A DNA stretch of 64,000 bases, taken from Charina bottae. Taxonomy: Eukaryota > Chordata > Lepidosauria > Squamata > Charinaidae. Each line of letters begins with the position of its first letter. Position 1 is the first letter of the stretch. The notes under the pieces are model-generated. The model saw only the letters and a program-made list of their open reading frames with translations. It was not told where the DNA came from and made no database searches. The DNA lies in NCBI GenBank assembly GCA_023362775.1, contig JALMGJ010000006.1, forward strand, positions 16,452,001 through 16,516,000, written 5' to 3'. This document shows, in pieces, positions 1 through 20,500 of this stretch. Both the position numbers and the translations under genes were made by a program.

Positions 1-420
1 TTACCCCACTGCCCACAGAGGTTCAGCCACAGTGGCATCATGATGAGATGTTATAATTTCCCTGGTCTTAAACATAATAGACGGATAAATGCAAGCTTTA
101 CATCTCCCTCCATAGCAACCACTTTCCCCCCCTTTGGAAATCAGCAGGCAAATGCAAGCAACATACATTAGAAACACAAAATGGGAGCAAGGCATTAACT
201 GACTGCCATTCTTTCCATTCCCTACATCTATCGGCCAGCTGGAAGGATGACCTGGTTGGCTCATGTTATTGTTGGTATTTTGTGGCTGGCAAATAAAAAC
301 GTAAGAGGAACTGTCCTAGTAAATATGAACCTTTATTTACGCAATAAGACATTTTGCTACAAAAATGAAGCAAAATCATTTGGTTTTACCTTTACGGTTT
401 ATAGAAATGAGGGTGCTCAC

Positions 421-7847
<7,427 letters not shown>

Positions 7848-8186
7848 TTTCCTTGGGGATATTTTTCTCTTGGTGGTGCTGGCCGCTGCTACTACTGACC
7901 CAGGAAATTCTTTGAAATTGGGGAACACTTTTTTTTTTGCTGTCTTTATTTCGCTGGAGACAGAAAACAATTACTCTTTCTACATTAGGTAACAAATAGC
8001 ATAGTCAGATCAAAAATAGAATGAATGTTCATAATCTAATCAAGAACTGGGGATTTTTAGGGAAGTTTGATGAATAACTTCGTTTTTTTCCCTTCTTTCT
8101 CCTGATAAGCCAGTTTATACCAGATACTTTCCCTGTCTTCTAAAGACCTTCCCTAACACTTATATGAACAGCCCCTAAGTCTAGGG

Positions 8187-8237
8187 CAGTATTTCCCAGC
8201 CTTGGCAACTTGAAGCTGCCAAGGTTGAGAAACACTG
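8187..8237. mobile_element. Minimal hAT MITE hairpin
   Basis: CAGTATTTCCCAGCCTTGGC at the left pairs with GCCAAGGTTGAGAAACACTG at the right, leaving almost no interior. Flanking octamers GTCTAGGG and GGTTAGGG match at 6 of 8 positions, the 8-bp duplication expected of hAT elements. A longer relative with the TIR CAGTGTTTCTCAACCTTGGC is common in squamate genomes. Confidence 0.6.
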
Positions 8238-8502
8238 GGTTAGGGGGATGTAAAATAGGCACTCAGTAACAGAGCAAAATGAGCAGTGGGATCTTTGACG
8301 TAAATTGAGCTTCTGCTCTGCAAGAAGGGTGTGAACACAGAAAATGTCAAGGAGGTATGGTTCAGTAACATCCGGCTCCAGACCACGAACAGAAGAGAGA
8401 ATCAGATCCATAGAATGCGGCCCACACCCCGCGCATGTTGAAAAACACATCCCAGGGAACCCCAGGCCACTGTAGAACTCCTTTGTGAAGGGACGGAAGG
8501 GC

Positions 8503-8550
8503 CTGTGTGTATATATATATATACAGTGTGTGTGTGTGTGTGTGTGTGTA
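8503..8550. repeat. (TA)n/(TG)n microsatellite
   Basis: A run of TATATA followed by about 14 TG units. Long low-complexity ORFs on the minus strand here (His-Thr repeats) are translations of this microsatellite. Confidence 0.95.
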
Positions 8551-10021
8551 TTCATTCATTAATTTATTCATTTTATATAGCCATCTGGAAAAAGGGGGAA
8601 AGGTACAAATATTACTCAAGCATGGCTTTTAACTACCATGATAGAGAGTAGGAAAATAAGGACTACAACAGCTAAAACATTTGTACACTGTGATTAAAAA
8701 AAAAGCCTAAATCATTTAAAATTCTCTAGATTTACTCTTTTGCACATTTCTGAAGTAGCTGTTGAAGTGAGGTCCTGGAAGTAATAGTCTGGATCACACC
8801 CCATGCTAGGTTTTGGCTTAATGTGTTCTGTACCTTCAGACATTGCGATTATTGCACCACGTTTATAGTCCAGTGTATTATTTAGCTAATTGTAGTTTAA
8901 GCATGGTTGATATGTGAACTGAGATAGCGACAGTGTTAATATTTGTGAACTATGGTTTAAACTATGGTTTATTCATCATAATTGATGGAAGGACCAATTA
9001 TTTTGTGTGGTCAAGGTTTAATTATTTGTTTAAAAAACTAGGCTAAATGGTTTCATGTAGGCAATATGTTTTTGTGCTTTTTCCTTTCTTTTTTATATAT
9101 TAAAGCAAAAACAAAAACTGTGGTTTATTAGATAAGCCATAATCAGCTGGGTTTACACAACACTCTGAGTCATGAACCATGACTTCTAAGCCATAAATAA
9201 TGGAGTTCTATAGAACACATTAAGCCAGAACCAAACAGCCTACCATAAATGACATAGACATATAGCCTACCATAAATGGCTGCAAAAATCCATGCAATCT
9301 GTGTCGCATTCTGTGAAACCAACCAGTGTGCTAAATGTTGTATAACTCTTTTTATTTCAGCCAGGAGATGGCATCAAAAGAAAATGATGGTATTTTTCTG
9401 CTTTCAAATGAGCTGGATATACTACAGTTAAAACAAGCAAACAAAAATACCCACCCTGGGCATATTTATAAACTTCACTATGCTGTTCAGTCATTATATA
9501 ACTTTTTTCTAGCAGCCATGCCCCACCCACGCACAAAAAAGTAATTTTTTTGCAAAGCCAGTACAACATACATAAACAATGAATCATGTAGCAGAAGTTA
9601 TGATTATGTCGGAAACAGATCTGTCTTTGTATGGCCAAAATGTCACCAGTGGTTTTACGGTTAGTCATAATTCTTATGTAAGCATTTTATATAAGCTTTA
9701 AAAGTGGCAATACCAGCACTGGAAATGAGGCAGTTTGCATGAGGCGTATTACTGAAGTTTCAAACTTCCAGAGCCGTGTATCTCCATGCAACAGTGCAAA
9801 AGAATACATAACCACCCCTCATATAAATTAGTTGTGGCAAAACGACCTATCTTTAAATATTTTTGTGCATTATTAGAAACGGCAATAACAATGTCAAAGC
9901 TAAAAAAGTACTCAAATATTAGCTAATCAATTAAAAATATCAACAGTCTATGTACGATATAAAGTTAGAATTTAAAAAATACAAGTATCATAGACCATTC
10001 CTGAAAAGTTGACCAGATTGC
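8551..10021. other. Intergenic, upstream of SLC25A18; nothing recognised
   Basis: About 1.5 kb of AT-rich sequence between the microsatellite and the Penelope remnant. No exon, RNA gene or dated repeat identified; could contain distal regulatory DNA of SLC25A18 but nothing in the sequence shows it. Confidence 0.4.
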
Positions 10022-10034
10022 TCAAGTCCACATC

Positions 10035-10605
10035 TGTGGCTTGAATCATGTCAACTGGATTTCTATTTTCTTAGTGGAAACGTTTCACTCCTTATCCAAG
10101 GAGCTTCTTCAGTCTGAGTAAAGTTAGTAAGGGAATCCTTAAATATGTTTCTAGGCTGGCTGTGTGACCTTGCACCTGGGGCTAGGTCATGGTTATTTTT
10201 GAGATGTTTGTTTCTAAGTCCCTTTATCATCTAAAGGAGGATCGTTAAGGGGTGGGGGCCTCAGGCATAACCTTTCCCCTATCTTCCTTCCTGCTTTGTC
10301 TTCTGTGCCTAGGAAGATTAAGACCATTTCACAAGCTCAACAGCAGCAGGGTAATCTTAACGATCCTCCTTTAGATGATAAAGGGACTTAGAAACAAACA
10401 TCTCAAAAATAACCATGACCTAGCCCCAGGTGCAAGGTCACACAGCCAGCCTAGAAACATATTTAAGGATTCCCTTACTAACTTTACTCAGACTGAAGAA
10501 GCTCCTTGGATAAGGAGTGAAACGTTTCCACTAAGAAAATAGAAATCCAGTTGACATGATTCAAGCCACAGACTGTTCCACCTGGATGACTGAGAACCTT
10601 CATAG
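10035..10605. mobile_element. Short head-to-head palindromic Penelope-like element
   Basis: Flanked by a 13-bp direct repeat TCAAGTCCACATC (10022-10034 and 10606-10618). Two 215-bp arms (10035-10249 on the minus strand, 10356-10570 on the plus strand) are inverted copies of the Penelope 3' end, separated by a 106-bp loop that extends the right arm's coding 3' end. The right arm continues for a 35-nt tail (10571-10605, ending CATAG) that the left arm lacks. The sequence closely matches the 3' end of the large Penelope element at 53.9-57.8 kb. Confidence 0.9.
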
Positions 10606-10917
10606 TCAAGTCCACATCCTTTTTCCTCTACTACTCAAATGTCAAACATCATGTATCAGGTATTAATCAGATATAAAATTATCCTTCCAGCTTTCTATAC
10701 TGGTGGCTATAATTAGTAGCTGCTGGTCACACATTCATATGCATTTCCTCATTGAGAGAAAACTTGTATTTAAGTTTTAAAAAAAAGTTTTGGCAGTTGT
10801 TGTTGGAATGACTACAATCCTTAGTGTAGGATGTGTCCATACAGTGCTTTACGGAGCACAGATGCACACAGATTTTGAATTATACATACAATACACATCA
10901 GACACAAATGTTTAGAA

Positions 10918-11105
10918 CAGCCTTTCTCAACTTTTTGACCCTGGAGGAACCCTTGAAATATTTTTCAGGCCTCGGGGAACCCCTGCACATTCAGGCTCAA
11001 ATATAGGCTAGAAATAATTTTTTAAATAAATTGTGATCTTCCAGGGAACCCCTAGTGACCTCTCGCAGAACCCTGGAGTTCCACAGAACCCTGGTTGAGA
11101 AACTA
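10918..11105. mobile_element. hAT-like MITE
   Basis: Left end CAGCCTTTCTCAACTTTTTG and right end GGTTGAGAAACTA form an imperfect terminal inverted repeat of about 13 bp. The interior repeats GGGAACCCCT and CAGAACCCTGG in the style of vertebrate hAT-Charlie MITEs. No convincing 8-bp duplication. Confidence 0.5.
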
Positions 11106-11109
11106 CACA

Positions 11110-11780
11110 TGAAGTTTTGCAAACAATTACTCGTTACCGTTAGAAATAAATGGCCATAAACTCCCTCCTACTAATTCACATCTAATTTCAGTGAATAATT
11201 TGACTCTCCCTCTCCATTTATACTAATTAGCAATCTCATCAGTTTGAGTAGACCATTCTTCTCCAAATTCATTTGCACAAAGAATGCCATGAATTTTTAG
11301 ATTGACTTCGAAATGATAAACACTGAAATACTTTGTGAATGAAATGTGTAGAACTAAAGTCAGAAAAGTTGGGAAACTTACCTTCCTTATTTTCAAGCGG
11401 TTGGGTTCCTCCCTTCCTCCTCTCTCATTTCTAAGCATCTGACTCACATCTGGAATCAGCTTAAAAAACAACAACTCTCATGCCTGTTTTAAGGGACTGT
11501 CCCAAAATTCCTAATAATATGAATATACATAGGAAAACAAAACTTTGGTTTTTTTGCTGGTTATTCATCATACCTTTTTAGGTCCAGCAAAGAAAGCACC
11601 AAGCTCCAGCCCAAAGGGTTTTCCATTGGATGAGGACAGAAGGGTGGTAATAAACATCTAAAAAGGATGGTAAACTGAAAGCCAGTTTTAGACACTGCAT
11701 TTCAGCCTATTTAGTCAAGCTCTGATTTCTCAAGCAAGGTTGTATTCACTGATTACTGTATTCACTGAGTGTTATCAAAC
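11110..11780. other. Intergenic, nothing recognised
   Basis: About 0.7 kb without a supported gene or repeat. Confidence 0.4.
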
Positions 11781-11799
11781 ACTCTATTCCAGTAATGTG

Positions 11800-12540
11800 G
11801 TACCATGTGATGGGACTGCACTTCCTCAAATAGAACTAGTGCACAATTTGGGGGTCTTCCTGGACTTTCAGGGGGCAACTATGGCCCAGGGGCAACTATG
11901 GCCAATAAGACCTTTAAGATTAATCTGATGTGTCAATTGAACCTGTTTCTGGACCAAGAGGTTCTTTTCATGGTCACTCATGCCACATCTTGTACATGGA
12001 CAACTGCAATGGGCCTGGCCTTGAAGACAACTCAGAAACAGCTGGTCCACAGTGCGGTGGTATGAGCAGTTATGGGCATGCCATGGTATTCCCAGTGCAA
12101 GCTGTACTAGTTACCAGTAGGCTTCCAGATACCAAAGTGTTGGTTGTCACCTATAAAGCCCTACGAGGCATAGAGTCCAATTATTTGAGGAACTTTCTCT
12201 TTTTTGTTATTTCTACCTATTTGGTAAGGACAGAATTTAGCAATGTCATGTGATGGGACCCAGGAGGCGTGCCTTCACTGTCATGGTCCCTGCCCTCTGG
12301 AATAGCATCCCCCCCCCCGAGATTCAAACTGCCCAATCCCGCTGTCCTTTAGGTATGACTTCAAGTCCTGAGCTTTTCCCCACGCTTTGGGCTAGAGTGG
12401 GATGCAGGCTGCCAAAGTGAAGGGGGTTACAGCATTTTAGTGGATGTTTGCTCCACAGGGATGACCATCTTCCTTTTCTGCTGTTTGATGTTTTTTTAAA
12501 TGGGTGTGGAGTAGCCATACTGTCCTGAGCTGGGAGTATC
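11800..12540 (+). mobile_element. Decayed L2 LINE fragment
   Basis: The plus strand retains scattered L2 C-terminal wording at nucleotide level (aagctgtactagttaccag, then GTTGTCACCTATAAAGCCCT, then CCAGGAGGCGTGCCTTCACT and GCCCTCTGGAATAGC), parallel to the intact copy at 6.6-6.9 kb. Stops and frameshifts are frequent. An old copy. Confidence 0.65.
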
Positions 12541-15500
12541 CTGCAACCTCCCCCATCCCATGATGTGTTCTCAAAATTAATCCATACAGACTACCAGTTC
12601 CAGAAGGTTAAGCACATTCTTTTTACTGCTTGCTATGCCTTGTCGTTACACAAATGAAATATTTCATTTTAAAAGTGTTATGGGATTTTAATTATCATAG
12701 TTTTAATTTTGTAAATTTATTTAAAATATTCGTTGCCACTTTTTAATTTAAAAAAGCATTGAATGGGATACAGTAAACATAAGCTTATATAAGGGTATGC
12801 TTTAGCTAATTTCTCCTCAGCTTACAAAGATTCAAGGCCAAAGTAGATGAACTAGTAAAATGTTTTTGAAACTGATAGAAGCATGCTACTCAAATACATT
12901 TCAGTTGAAGTTATCCTTTTCGAAATCCCTTAAGTAATTTTGTCTCTTTCTTGTATAGATTGGGTTGCTCAAAGGCCACTGAGTAAAGGAATGGGTATGA
13001 ATTTCATCAATAATGTTTATCTGAGATAAGATGGATACTGGTATGTTGCTTTCTTTGGATATTGTATTTTAAATTATTTTCCTTCTAGTAAATATGTAAA
13101 GCAAGATCTTTTTAAATAAAATCCATCTCAACCTTGTTTTTATTATGTTCTGATATATCCATAAGGGTGCAAAATGTTGTTTATCAATTTACTGCTATTA
13201 AGATGGGGTAAAAACTGGAAAAATGTTTAGCTACAGAAATGAGTGATTTTGGAAGCAAAAGAAATGAATTGATAATTTGGCAAAATGTATTAATGTAAAA
13301 ACTGGTATTTACTAATAATCTACATATAATAAGCACAGCACACAAATAGTCTAGTTTTATTTATTGGAGCAACTGAAAGCATGTCCAGCTAAACAGACTT
13401 CATTTTGTTATAAACAGATGTGTCTAAGGCTTTTCCTTCTGTATGTTGCATACAACGTTAGTGTATGTATGATAGATATTTATGTTTGATATTTTAAAAA
13501 AATGAAAATGAGAGTGAGGGAAGAGAACAGAAACTTTTTGAACTTCATTTATGACAATGATTTACAAAGACTTAGAATTAAGATCAACAAACTGAAGGTG
13601 TCAGCACAAATGTGATACTTATCTGACAGAGAAATACTCTCCAGCAGTCCAAGATAATGCAGGGTGGATTTTTACCAGTTTTCTTGTTATGCCCAAGTGT
13701 TTCTCTGTTAAAACTAGCTGCTAATCCAGAACTTGGGAGTCTAAGAGATATTCTCAAATTTTCATAAAGTTGGTCACATATGTATGCATATTTGATTTTT
13801 AAAAATTATTGTCTTACTATTCTGATTATGTCCACAGGCTTCAATATACCAGTCTCTTAACCTTTAAGACAGAGGTAGACATCCTGTGCCTACCTTTTTA
13901 TAGTCCCCAGAGCATCATGGTTCATTACTGCTTAAAATCAGTAGCCTTAGTTTTCTTTATTTTAATGCAGGAAACACATAAGAATGGCAGTGTAAATTAT
14001 AAAATAAGTTTGAAAAAGTGTAAAAAAGCAAGCAACACCCCCACAAGACTCCAGGAAAAAAAGAAGTTAAAAGTTCTGACACCAAGATCATGATATGAAC
14101 ACACTCAAAGCAACTCTCCCCCCTCTCTAAAAAATATGGTCCTCAGGCACCAAAGGGTTCATTCCTGTCTTAAAGGTAATTATCTCCTCTCAGGTCCTAT
14201 TAATAATAATAGGCCTGTTATTAATAATTGGATACAGAACCGAAAATTCTGGCAGGTGTTTTAATGTTAACTATTAACAGGAATCATCTGAAGGAATGGA
14301 GGTAACTGCTACATGGGACAGTTCCACATAACATACCTGGCTGGAAAAGCCAATGCAGAGGTTTTTCATTGTCACCAGCTGCTGTGTGGTGTGGAAAGGA
14401 GATTCAGAATAAAACCTTTCTGAAGCATTTCTTACTGATTGCATGGATAGGGGAGCAGGCCAGTTATGGTGAGGGTTCCACTTCAGTCAGTGATCTTCAG
14501 CAAGAACAGACCCAGAGTGAATCTAAGCAATGTCTAAAAGTAGCCTTTACAGCCACGTAGCAGACAACTTTTAACAGCAGCTTGTATGAATGTCAGTGCA
14601 CTGGAAATACAGTTCATTGGCAAGGCTTCTGTTGAAGAAAAAGACACTTTTGGGGAACTGGTAACTGCTTACACCGTGCAGCCTGCTCCATGCTAATGAA
14701 GCCTGCTCCATGCTAATGAAGAGCTACTGCCGTCAGGCACAGAATTCTTGCACTGGCAAAAAGGATTACAAACTTTTTACAGTCCCTAGACCCTGGGGCT
14801 TTATAATGGAGAGGGAAGAAAGGAGAGAGCACGTGACTTGCTGGCTGGGCTGCTGGAAGGGGAGCAGAGGCTGCTCCACCCAAACGGAAAGGAATCACTG
14901 CCGCAGGCAACTTTGCCAAAGCAGAGGAATACTACAGATGTCTCTGGTTACGTTATGCAGTGGATAAACATGCTACGGCTCTGGCTTTTTAAACATTAAG
15001 TCTTTATGAATGGGTCCTGGGTGCCATTTCTCTAGAGTGAAAAATTCATGTTTAGGGTGAGTTTTTCAGATGCGATCCCAAATTCCTGTTGTGCTGATTT
15101 TTCCCTCAAAAGTCCCCCTCCTTTTCTTTATTCTGCAGGAAATGGCTAACTCAGTTCACTCTCTTTCTTTTTTTACAGACTGGTATTATAATTATATATC
15201 TATTTCTCGTGCAGACCTGCTGAAATTAAAGATTTTTCATATGGCATTTTATAAAAAGCTCACTACAATAGGTTTAAATAATATATTTTGAAGGACACGT
15301 TTTTTATTATTTTTAGAACCAAAATACCAACTAAACTAAGACTGTACAGACTTGTGCGGTCTGGTCAGCTTTGCTATTCTGGCTTCAGTAATTTGCACCA
15401 TTTTGCCTCCTGGAAATGGGAAAACCAATAATTCCTTTCCCATCAAAATTAGCTATATAAAAAAACTATGTCTGATGAGAAAAAAATAATGTCTTGACCC

Positions 15501-15695
15501 ATGGTAGAAAACAGCACTAGTTGCTATCTTGTAGTCCCCTGCATTGAATAAATGATTGACAATGTTAAATTTCCAATTTACTCTAAAATTATTAACATTG
15601 TATCTTCTAAATATTGTAGGACAGAAATTAATAACTTAAGTATCTTGTAGCAGGATTTTATCACTCAACTGGCCAAATATAATTTCCAAATAATA
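12541..15695. other. Intergenic, little recognised
   Basis: About 3.1 kb. The only structure noticed is an exact tandem duplication of 20 bp (GCCTGCTCCATGCTAATGAA, twice, about 14,680-14,719). Several ORFs of 60-95 codons have no recognisable domain and no splice context. Confidence 0.4.
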
Positions 15696-15696
15696 C

Positions 15697-15910
15697 AGAT
15701 CTGGTAGCTCAGTGGTAAATCACATGGCTTTGTATTCAGAAAGTTCCGGAGATTCAATTCTCAGCCTCTCCAGGCAAAACGGTCCTACGTGAGAGATGAT
15801 TGGAAAGGCTACTGCCTGAAACTCTAGAGACAACTGCCAGAGCAGAACACACAAGGTGAGACAAACTACTGTTCTGACTTACATAAAGCAAGTTTTCTAT
15901 GTTCCTAGGG
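15697..15910 (+). repeat. tRNA-derived SINE, tRNA-Ala-like head
   Basis: The head TGGTAGCTCAGTGGTAAATC resembles a tRNA A box and GATTCAATTCTC a degenerate B box. It is followed by a body reading CTCTCCAGGCAAAACGG... and ending with AAGCAAGTTTTCTATGTTCC, like a widespread reptile SINE with a tRNA-Ala-like start. Diverged copy; not a tRNA gene, because the acceptor stem and anticodon arm are not intact. Confidence 0.6.
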
Positions 15911-17470
15911 ATGCTCATCCCCCCGTCTCTCTCAGACACACACAGACCAAATGCTATTTTAAGAACATATTTTATACAAAATAACATTCTTATGGAAATA
16001 AAATCTACAGATCTCTAAGGACCAAACTTTTTTTTTAAAAAAAGAACCTTTAAAAATTATCCAAACACACAGTATTAAACTAGCTATTGAGGTAACTGTC
16101 ACTGCCAGGGAATCAAGGGAATCAAGGGAATCAGTAGACCAAGAGAAAATATAAACAATATAAAAATAAATAGTATTCCCTTTTCCAGTATTGACCAGGA
16201 AAGTTCAAACCTAGCTCTTTGCAGCCTCCAAAGAGGAAAGAAAGGACCCCTGATGCTATAGTCCACGGACAAGGGAATTGACCAGGGCTTTTCAGGAGCA
16301 ATGAGGTACCTGAGCTCCAGGTGGTAAATACAGAGGAGGATGTGGGGAGTGATCCGTTGCTTTCATGCATGGTGTTAAGTCTCCAAACAATGGGCTGATG
16401 GTAGCTTCCCCAGCGCAAGTCTATTCTGTCATGCTGTGGAAAGTTCATTTCAACACCTTGCTGAGACGTTTTATCCAGGCAGATGTTGCTGTGCATAGCC
16501 CAGACTATGTCAGTCTCTTCCCAGAGTTTATTAGATATTTTCACAGCTTGATGGTGAGAGGTCTCTTACAATAATGGCTCATAGTTCTGTGGATTAAAAA
16601 TTGTTTTGCTGCTTCATGGAGACTGGGATTTGATGTGCAAGGCTTCCAAGACCAAAATCATTATCTAGATACTCGCATTCATCAAGAGAAACATTCTCTT
16701 TTCTCTGACTTTAACAGACAAATTACATTCTTTACAATCTTAATTACAATAAAATAGTTCCTTCCTATCCATACATGCTTAACCCAAGACACAATATTTC
16801 AGGAATGATTATGATTGATAAAGCATTGCCAACTTAAAATCAGAATATTCTTTGATATATTTATACCAGCAACAGGGCTCCATTTGTTTTTTCCTCCCAA
16901 TTAGAAAATCCTTTTTTTCATTACTTAGGAGGGAAAAATTCTCATTCTACTTAATAGAAAATTCAGTGGTGCAGTTAAAAACAAACAACAGGGCAATTAA
17001 CAATGGAGCAATTGGATGCTCTAAAAAACGTAGGAGGAGTTTGGAGAAAAAAATAGTTCTTGACTTCCAATGCAATTCAAGTAACAACTGCCAAATCTAA
17101 TTTGTAGGCTTAGGAGTCTTATAAAATACTTCCTACTTAAATTTCCCAGGTATCTAAGAAAACCAGGAGAAAGCAGCATTACTGTTATGCCTTTATTGCT
17201 TAACAATTCTTCTAGGCTGTAGCATTGAACTATTATGAAAAAGCAAAGCACCAGAATTAGCAGGTCATATAGTGGATTATTATATCTAACTTGCATTTAC
17301 ATTTCTTGGAGGAATAAATAATTGTCACAGCATTTAGAATCTGATATAATTTAAATGAAGTTAGTGAAAATTTACATTCTATGCTCAGTTAAGATGATGA
17401 CTAAATATAAAGATTTATAAAGGATATAAAGAATTTGTCTTATTTTGATGGCACCATTGATCATCTAGAG
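15911..17470. other. Intergenic, nothing recognised
   Basis: About 1.5 kb. One short tandem repeat of GGGAATCAA near 16,105-16,130; otherwise no supported feature. Confidence 0.4.
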
Positions 17471-17568
17471 CAGCCTTCCTCCAAATTAGGACTTTTGACC
17501 ATGCTGACTGGGAAATTCTTGGAATAGCAGCTCCATGCATCTGGAGGCCATCAAGTTAGGGAAGGCTG
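17471..17568. mobile_element. Small hAT-type MITE
   Basis: CAGCCTTCCTCCAAATTAGG at the left and AGTTAGGGAAGGCTG at the right form an imperfect inverted terminus around a 98-bp body with GACCATGCTGACTGGGAAATTCTTGGAATAG, wording shared by a common amniote hAT MITE. Flanks ATCTAGAG and TCTTAGAA are only loosely alike. Confidence 0.5.
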
Positions 17569-17576
17569 TCTTAGAA

Positions 17577-20500
17577 GTAAGACATATTCTCTTGATATCC
17601 AAGACCGAATGAATTCTGCATACTAGGACCTGCCAAGTGCACCTGGCATTCTCTGTTCAAGACAGCTAATAGTTCTACCCTTTTGTTGCTTATCAGCATC
17701 TAAATTCTCTTTAAAAAATATGATAAAGCACATTGTTGACAAAAGCTTTCTTAGCAGGAACCCCTCTGGCCCAAAGGATTATCACCTGGTTCTAAGTTTT
17801 TGCCTGGCTTTACCAGCTAGACATTTTTGTGCCCTATTAACCCAGACATTACACAATGTTCTAACGCAGCAGAATATCATAATGTCTTTGAAACTCAGTG
17901 TGAAGAGCACTAGTTTACTGCTTTTCTTCCAGATTCAGAAAGGTGAAAGGTATTCAGATATGCTAGGCTTTCAAAGTGCCTGTCACTGTTTTCAAGCACC
18001 CTTGAAGCTCACAGTGAGTGCAGAGATGAATCTCCTCACCCTTCTCCCACTTGCACTCATTAGATTAAATTATCCTTGACACTGGCATATGTATTAATGC
18101 AGACTTGCCCAACACAAGTCTCCAAACTGAAATCTCCTATCTCCCATTTTCCAGGCAGAATTTAAACATTCCATTTTAATGTGCTTCTACATATCTATTC
18201 CTACTTGTTCCCCAGAGTGCCTGCCTAGTCTGACATTACAATCTCTCATCTTCAACTGCTGCCTCACAATTTCACCACTGTAAACTTCGGCATATAGGAA
18301 GTTATGTCTGAATCAGGGAAAATGGTTCGTATTTTCTTTAAAAAACTGAAAATAGTAGTAAAAGTGAGCATTAAAAGATGCTTTATATAATGCTCAAACT
18401 TCAGTGGCAGGAAAAGAAGTCCAGCTTCCTTACCTCTTATGAAGGCCACAATAGGGCATAATTTGGTGAAAACTCAGAGAACCCAGAAGTGGGTCTTCTT
18501 CCCATTTCCTTCCACCTGTGCTAGACAGAATTTAAATTCAAGCAAAATACTAACTACATTCTCTGGCTTTTAAGAACACTTTTCTTAAGGCTCTTTACTT
18601 ATTATTTATGTTTGAAGAAAAATGCAGCGGGATTAACTACATAGAAAATATTGTAAAATGGACTAACAATGAGAAAACATTTTAGTAAAGCAGTGTTAAA
18701 TCATATAGAAAGTTCAGAGTGATATGCTAACCAAGGAAGAAATCTGTTTATGCCTCTATAGAGCATAATAAACTGTTGATCTTTGAAAGCCAAAAAAACT
18801 GATTTTGGATCAAAGGAAAGTAAACTACCTTATCATTATTCTATTTCATCAAGGTGTAGAATTCAGAAGCTCATTAAGTTAACAGACACTTCTTGATAAA
18901 AGAGAACTACTGATAACCTCTAACAGTTTTATCTTCCCATTAAGAAAATCATCACTATTGAATAGGAGATACCACTAAGAGAATTTAATTACTATTGCTG
19001 GTAATTAATACCAAAGGTTTATTTTAAAACTCCTGCCATGAGTAAGGAGGAAAAAAACTCAAAACGCAAATATATAAGTAGTTATTTCAGGGGGGGGGGG
19101 GCAAAACCCATCAAGTAGTTATTACATGAGTCAATTTTAACCACCAAGACTTCATTTTGAAAAGCATTACTCTGAGTAAATCATCCCACAGATAATAATA
19201 TTTTCTACAGTACTCCATTCCCAATGGTTTAGGGGAAAGCAAACAAGGGACATTACGTGCCAGTTTATTTAAAAAAAATATTTCCACATGGAAAGTATAG
19301 ATCGTGCACAGTTGGAATGTACTGCACCCATCTATCTAGTAAGCAGACAGAGATAGGTTGGAGTGACAAGATTATTGCTTTAGATGGCCCTTTCATCACA
19401 GCAAGCATAAGCTCTGAAGCCATTATCAGACAACCTGCAGCTGTGCCATTCATTTATCTTGGCCATACAAGATAATTTATCGAATTTATTATTTGAAAAC
19501 CAAACACTTTTAATTAAGTTTTTTAATGAAATAAAGCCAAGACCCTATTTCACTGGCTCCCTAGGAGTAACTAAAAATCACATGTTTACAGATATAACAG
19601 ATTACACTGTAACCCTAAATGTTTCATATCTGTGTGAGTGAATTTAAGTTCACCCAAATAAGCTGGCTGCAGAATGACTTTTCACATCCAACAATTTGCT
19701 TCATTGTTTTGAGGAAGTTGGGACTTCACTTTCCAAGCATATCCCATAACAACCCAATTTGTTTCGAAGCCTAGAATACTATGCCACTGGAATGTGTTTC
19801 CAAAGTCATATACTGGAAGAGATGAAATGGAAGAATAGTGGTAACTAAAGATTGGTTCCTTGAAATCTTACATCAATTTCATATGTTCTCTGCCCATAAG
19901 TTTATAAAATAAGGTTATTCTTCTTAGTTTCTTAGAAATTGGTGAGATAAAGAACTAAAAACAACCTGTATGCAGGAGAATTATATGGGATGAATAAGGT
20001 ATATGTAACAAAAGATACTCATTTGTCTTTCTGTGTGTGTATCTGTTTCTTTTAATATGTTCCTCGGAAAATTACTGTCCCTAACTGATGTATTAGCTGC
20101 TTAGCACATGATATGCTAACTTCTCTTAACTGTATTAGGTCATCTGAAATGGCCATGACTGCGGATCTGCTTATCTTTTATCTGGCTTTGGGACTGCGAT
20201 AGTCATGAGACAGAGAGCTCTCTTCTCACTTCTGCATTGCTTTTCATGTCTGATATAAAGTCCTATGCCTGTCACTATAGGTGGAACTCAACAGAGGAAC
20301 CCAAATAAATATGGGATCTTTTCTATTCAGTCACAAACAGTGGGAGGAGTAGGGGCTAAGGGGTGAGGACAGAGCACTGGCCCTAACACCTATCCTTATA
20401 TGCAATCCAATTAACAATGGAAAAATTATATGTCAATAGAATATTTTAATAGTCTCTGGAAGAAGTGTTTACCCTTTTCAGATTCATTAACTCAGAAAAG

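Noticed and set aside
1..264. 87-codon minus-strand ORF next to SLC25A18 exon 5
   Set aside because: Does not match the next part of the carrier and has no acceptor in the right phase.
8181..8619. Two minus-strand ORFs with His-Thr and Tyr-Ile repeats
   Set aside because: They read through the (TG)n/(TA)n microsatellite and a MITE.
17720..18079. 119-codon ORF in the intergenic region
   Set aside because: No domain, no splice context, composition like the flanks.
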